From NCBI RefSeq assembly GCF_041146795.1, contig NC_135187.1:18049056-18113055 (forward strand): a stretch of 64,000 bases of DNA, read 5' to 3'. The stretch comes from Maylandia zebra. Taxonomy: Eukaryota > Chordata > Actinopteri > Cichliformes > Cichlidae. The position numbers were made by a program, and so were the translations under genes. The notes beneath the pieces are model-generated. The model ran no database searches. It saw only the letters and a list, made by a program, of their open reading frames with translations, and was not told where the DNA came from. Positions 60,526 to 64,000 of the stretch are shown in pieces (the first letter of the stretch is position 1; each line of letters starts with the position of its first letter).

Positions 60526-60777
60526 AACTCTGTGCGCTTAGGCATGCAGACATGGTGGCAACAACAAAAATTAGATATAATAAATTAGAACTATTTATAC
60601 CTGCATGTTAAAATAGAGCTTTATCTTGGCAAATGGCTGTAAGCTGCATTCACAGTACTGGCAAAGGCCACTAATTTTTAATTTTATTTCACAATAAAAT
60701 AAATGTATCTAATGATAATTTCCTTTATACATTTTTTTTTTTGCTAGATATCAGACATCACAATAATATGTGTGTGT

Positions 60778-60833
60778 CTGTGAAGGTTCTCAGTCATCCA
60801 GGTCATCGTAATAAAAGGATCCATATTCCTTTG
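60778..60833 (+). mobile_element. 56-bp transposon-end insertion with 18-bp target duplication
   Basis: The insert contains AAGGTTCTCAGTCATCCAGG and ends in CCTTTG. I associate it with the same Penelope-like family as 16780-17159 (tentative). It is flanked by 18-bp repeats beginning ACAATAATATGTG at 60760-60777 and 60834-60851; the GT part could inflate the length. Confidence 0.65.
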
Positions 60834-60851
60834 ACAATAATATGTGTGTGT

Positions 60852-63800
60852 TTTTTTCACAGTGAGTGAGTTAAGACTCAGTGGATGTGACATTTGAGAT
60901 AAGTTGTGTCAATTGGAGTAACACAGGAAACTTTTGATTAAATTTAGAAGATGTACAGACAATAGGAAGGCATGTTTGATTTTCCCAGAATGTGTCCAAA
61001 GCTACATGCTGAAAATCAGCATGCTCCTGGGAGGACGCCCAGCTGGCATTCTCAGATCTCCCATTAGTCACATTTCCATTACAGAGCCAAAAAGGACAAG
61101 CCACGGCTCATGCATACTACTAATGAACCCCCCAGAACAAAACATGTTATAATTCTTTTTGGACTTGCAGCCAGCACAGATGACAAATTGAATGGATTGT
61201 GGCTGCGTTACCAAACAAATATGGCTTTTGATCTTTATGTATTACGTCCTCTTGATCTTACTGTCTGAAGCAGAATGCCCTTTGCATTATCAGAGACGAG
61301 AGGAAGGAAGATGAGAGTGGCATGAGACATAAAGTCAAAAAGACAGGAATGATCAGACACGAAGAAAAATGGCAGGGTGAAAGGAGAAATGACAAAGAGA
61401 AATGGGAAAAGGATGTGAGCAGAAGGAAGAGAGGTGGCTTATTAGATCTGGAGGGAGAGCTTCTATTTCTTTGTCGCACTCTCTCGTCTTCTTTGTAGTA
61501 TCTCAGCTGGTGCACACAACACATGCTGTGAAGCTCAAATCGCCCCTCAGATCTTCAGTGAAGCAGACACATCTCATCGTGGCCATTGTGTGGGAGTCAA
61601 ACCATTAATTTGTCAGTTGTATTTTTTTTTTTACTAGCACAGAACGAGGTAACAAATGATGACATCCAACTTATACATGTAAAAGTTGTAGTGTCAAAGA
61701 TAAATGATGGCCAATCTCAGATAAGGCATTGGTTTATAGCGTGTGTTGGGGAAAAAACAGCAGTAAAGGTAGATTTTATAGAAAAAATTGGATCAAAACA
61801 GATTTATTAAGAAAATGTGAGGTGCAAAAAAGTAGTAGAAGCTCATAAGACAAAAAGGCGTTGTGGAAAAAAGGTTAGACATGAAGTAGCATAGCTGTGA
61901 AGTACACCTGCTTGAAATTTCACCATTTCTGCAGAGAAAAATACACATAGCTCTGCAACCCCTTTTGCAATCATTCAAGGGTCTCAACACGTTTAAGCTG
62001 AGGTGTGAAAATCAAATCGCACCTCAAATCATTTTTCTGTTCTCCAAGAGGATAACTGAGAGCCGGAAATGAGACATCGGCGGGGCGGTGGCGGAGGGGA
62101 GAACCAGGCAGTGTGTATGCTAAGGATTTATCATTTTCTACTGATGCTATTCACCTTGCAAATCTCTCAGAAAATCTCTAGTGCTCCCCCTAGAAAACAC
62201 TCACACTGGATATTTGAGCCTAAATGAAGACAAATTATTCTGCACAAATTGGACAGAATGTGCAATAACTTCCAAATGAAATTCCAACACTGGACTGTGA
62301 AAGACACACAGGTTTTCACCACGATGAAGTCTTTCTGCTTGCGCTTTTTATAAGATTTCTTTGACCTTAGAAATGAGTCACAGAAAAAAAAAAATCCCCG
62401 TGTTTCTCTGATTGTCTCTGGGTATTGGCTGAGCAAGAAGGAGAACAGATGCTCCTTTAGTCACAGGAATAAAGCTCAATCGTCTCTGTTGGGCTGAGTA
62501 TGTATTTCAGTGGGTAGTCTCTGGCTGGGGATGTACGTGAGGGGGCTGCAAGGTGTTTTTTTTTTATATATATATTTTAATTTTGCACTGGAATACAATA
62601 AGTGTGTGCACACAAGCTAATTTATTTGTGTCCATGCCTCATGTCTTTATGTACACGTGCGGGGGTGCTGGAAGAAGCATTGAAGCCAAATCTATGTGAT
62701 CATAGTCAGTCCGTCTTTTATTTTATACAAATACTGATGCCAAACCTGTAATCTAAAGTTTTAATTAATAAAAAATAATATGCAGTGCTGCTGCCTGGTA
62801 AAATGTAGCCGCGTTGTTTGCTGTTTGGTAAGTTTAAAATTAGTGGAAATTTACACACTCCCCAGAAACAGATTAAAACATGCAAACTGAGTTTTACTTA
62901 GCATAGTTGTTGTGCTCAATCAGCTTGCTTTTGATGTTATTTAATTATAATTGTTAATCAGGATTTTTATAATTACCAAGGGTAAAACAACTGATGCTGA
63001 AGCTGAGGTATGATTGCAGGGCTGGGATTGCATTTATTCAGTGCGGACTTAAATGCTATGATTTTAGCAGCAGTTCTGGGTCAGAGAATGAGGTAGAAAA
63101 TTATAGAAAACCACACGGTTTTGCCTTCAACAAAGCTCTCCTTTGACCTTTTGTACAACTGAAAATAAAAGATCAAAGAAGAGGCCAAAAAAAGAAACAT
63201 GAAGCTGTTTAAAATGGTTCTTCATTGTTGAGATGGACACACACACGCTAACACACACTTGCACAAAGGTGGAGATCACAGGAGACTGACCTTTACCAGT
63301 TTTGTCGTGACTCACTCTGGCTGAGCGAGCGCGCAGGCATGTGTGCAGGTGTGTACATGTGTGCGTGTTTGCCAGGGGATCAAACAATATCTGTGCATGA
63401 GAGATAATGAGACTTTAAAAAAAAGTAATACTGCAAACACTGCAGAGATTTTGTGTTATCTGTACTCCTAATCTAGTCTGCTTACATATGGTTTTGTGTA
63501 TGTATGTTGTTAAAAGGACTGATGGGGAAGAGTCTTAATGATCTGAATGCTAGAGGAGCTGCTAAGAGTTTATCTCTCTCCCAGTAGGCACCCACTCAAC
63601 AAACTGTAATTAGTGAGTGTGTCTGCGCACACATGTACACAACATATAAACAAATCCAGCTTTTAAAATTCAGCCATTTTCATCGTACTACTGAAAAACA
63701 CAGCAGTTACCCAAATAAAGAAACACTATCTTTTGTTTTGCTTCGATGCATGCATTACGCACTCTCTAATCCAAGTTGCATTAGCGTTTGCCTTCAAATG

Positions 63801-64000
63801 CCTCATTGTAAGTGGAGTGTACGAATGCTCATGGTCCTCAGAACTGTAGGAGCAGGTCTGCCATGCAAACAGCAAACTGCTGTGCTGACCATCCCTCACT
63901 CTCCTTTGATTAGATTCAAAACAGCACTTAGCCCTGCTGTGCTGTTCCACACATAACAAATGACATCTCTCCAAAACCTCATTGAGTCTAATTTTCCAAC
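60852..64000. other. necab1: necab1 intron 5, to window edge
   Basis: No further necab1 exon is seen, so the intron that starts at 58408 reaches the edge. Only short ORFs without features occur. A CA/TG-rich patch lies at 63230-63370. Confidence 0.45.

Larger units (their letters stand above)
58835..60570 (+). mobile_element. Tc1-like relic split by a nested insertion
   Basis: Left part: ATCTAATCAGCCAATCACATGG (to about 58887). Right part: CTTAGGCATGCAGACATGG (from about 60530). In other family copies these are adjacent. About 1.65 kb lies between them: an unclassified repeat holding a Harbinger MITE, plus a SINE. Confidence 0.6.

Overview
This window looks like teleost fish nuclear DNA, most likely a percomorph of the cichlid type. 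The basis is spliced vertebrate genes with GT-AG introns, fish-type transposable elements (Gmr1-like Ty3/gypsy, L2 and Rex/CR1-like LINEs, piggyBac, hAT, Tc1, Harbinger, tRNA-derived SINEs) and dense vertebrate-style microsatellites. Species assignment is inference.

Region 1 (1-20110) is a direct tandem duplication carrying two copies of a tyrosyl-DNA phosphodiesterase 2 gene (tdp2), both on the + strand. Copy A (3357-5299) encodes about 292 aa and copy B (17486-19652) about 308 aa. Both have six coding exons with identical phases, both keep all four catalytic residues, and both lack the N-terminal UBA domain of mammalian TDP2. The stretch before copy B (about 6765-17280) is a nest of transposons. 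A minus-strand gypsy element is interrupted by a plus-strand L2-like LINE and, at a TTAA, by a piggyBac element. The piggyBac element is itself interrupted by a second LINE. A 1.16 kb LTR/leader-like block with tRNA T-arm-like hairpins is wedged beside it.

Region 2 (20111-26455) is intergenic, with Tc1 relics, a 27-base G run and one unassigned ORF that is open on both strands.

Region 3 (26455-44100) is tmem64 on the minus strand: three coding exons, 352 aa, a VTT/SNARE-associated Golgi family membrane protein, with a probable 3 kb 3' UTR. Its introns hold two inverted copies of one hAT MITE flanking exon 2, a longer hAT element containing a pogo-like helix-turn-helix relic, and a piggyBac MITE.

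Region 4 (46945-64000) is the 5' part of necab1 on the + strand, a neuronal EF-hand protein. Five coding exons (116 codons) are present, two of them microexons of 25 and 26 nt. The gene runs off the right edge. tmem64 and necab1 are head-to-head about 3 kb apart, as in the human 8q21 neighbourhood. The last intron holds a Tc1 relic split by a nested repeat, a Harbinger MITE and a SINE.

The strongest leads are the UBA-less tandem tdp2 pair, the chimeric piggyBac-LINE reading frame (12391-14649), the hairpin cluster at 15608-15761, the inverted hAT pair around tmem64 exon 2, and two very short insertions that may derive from Penelope-like elements and carry clear target-site duplications.
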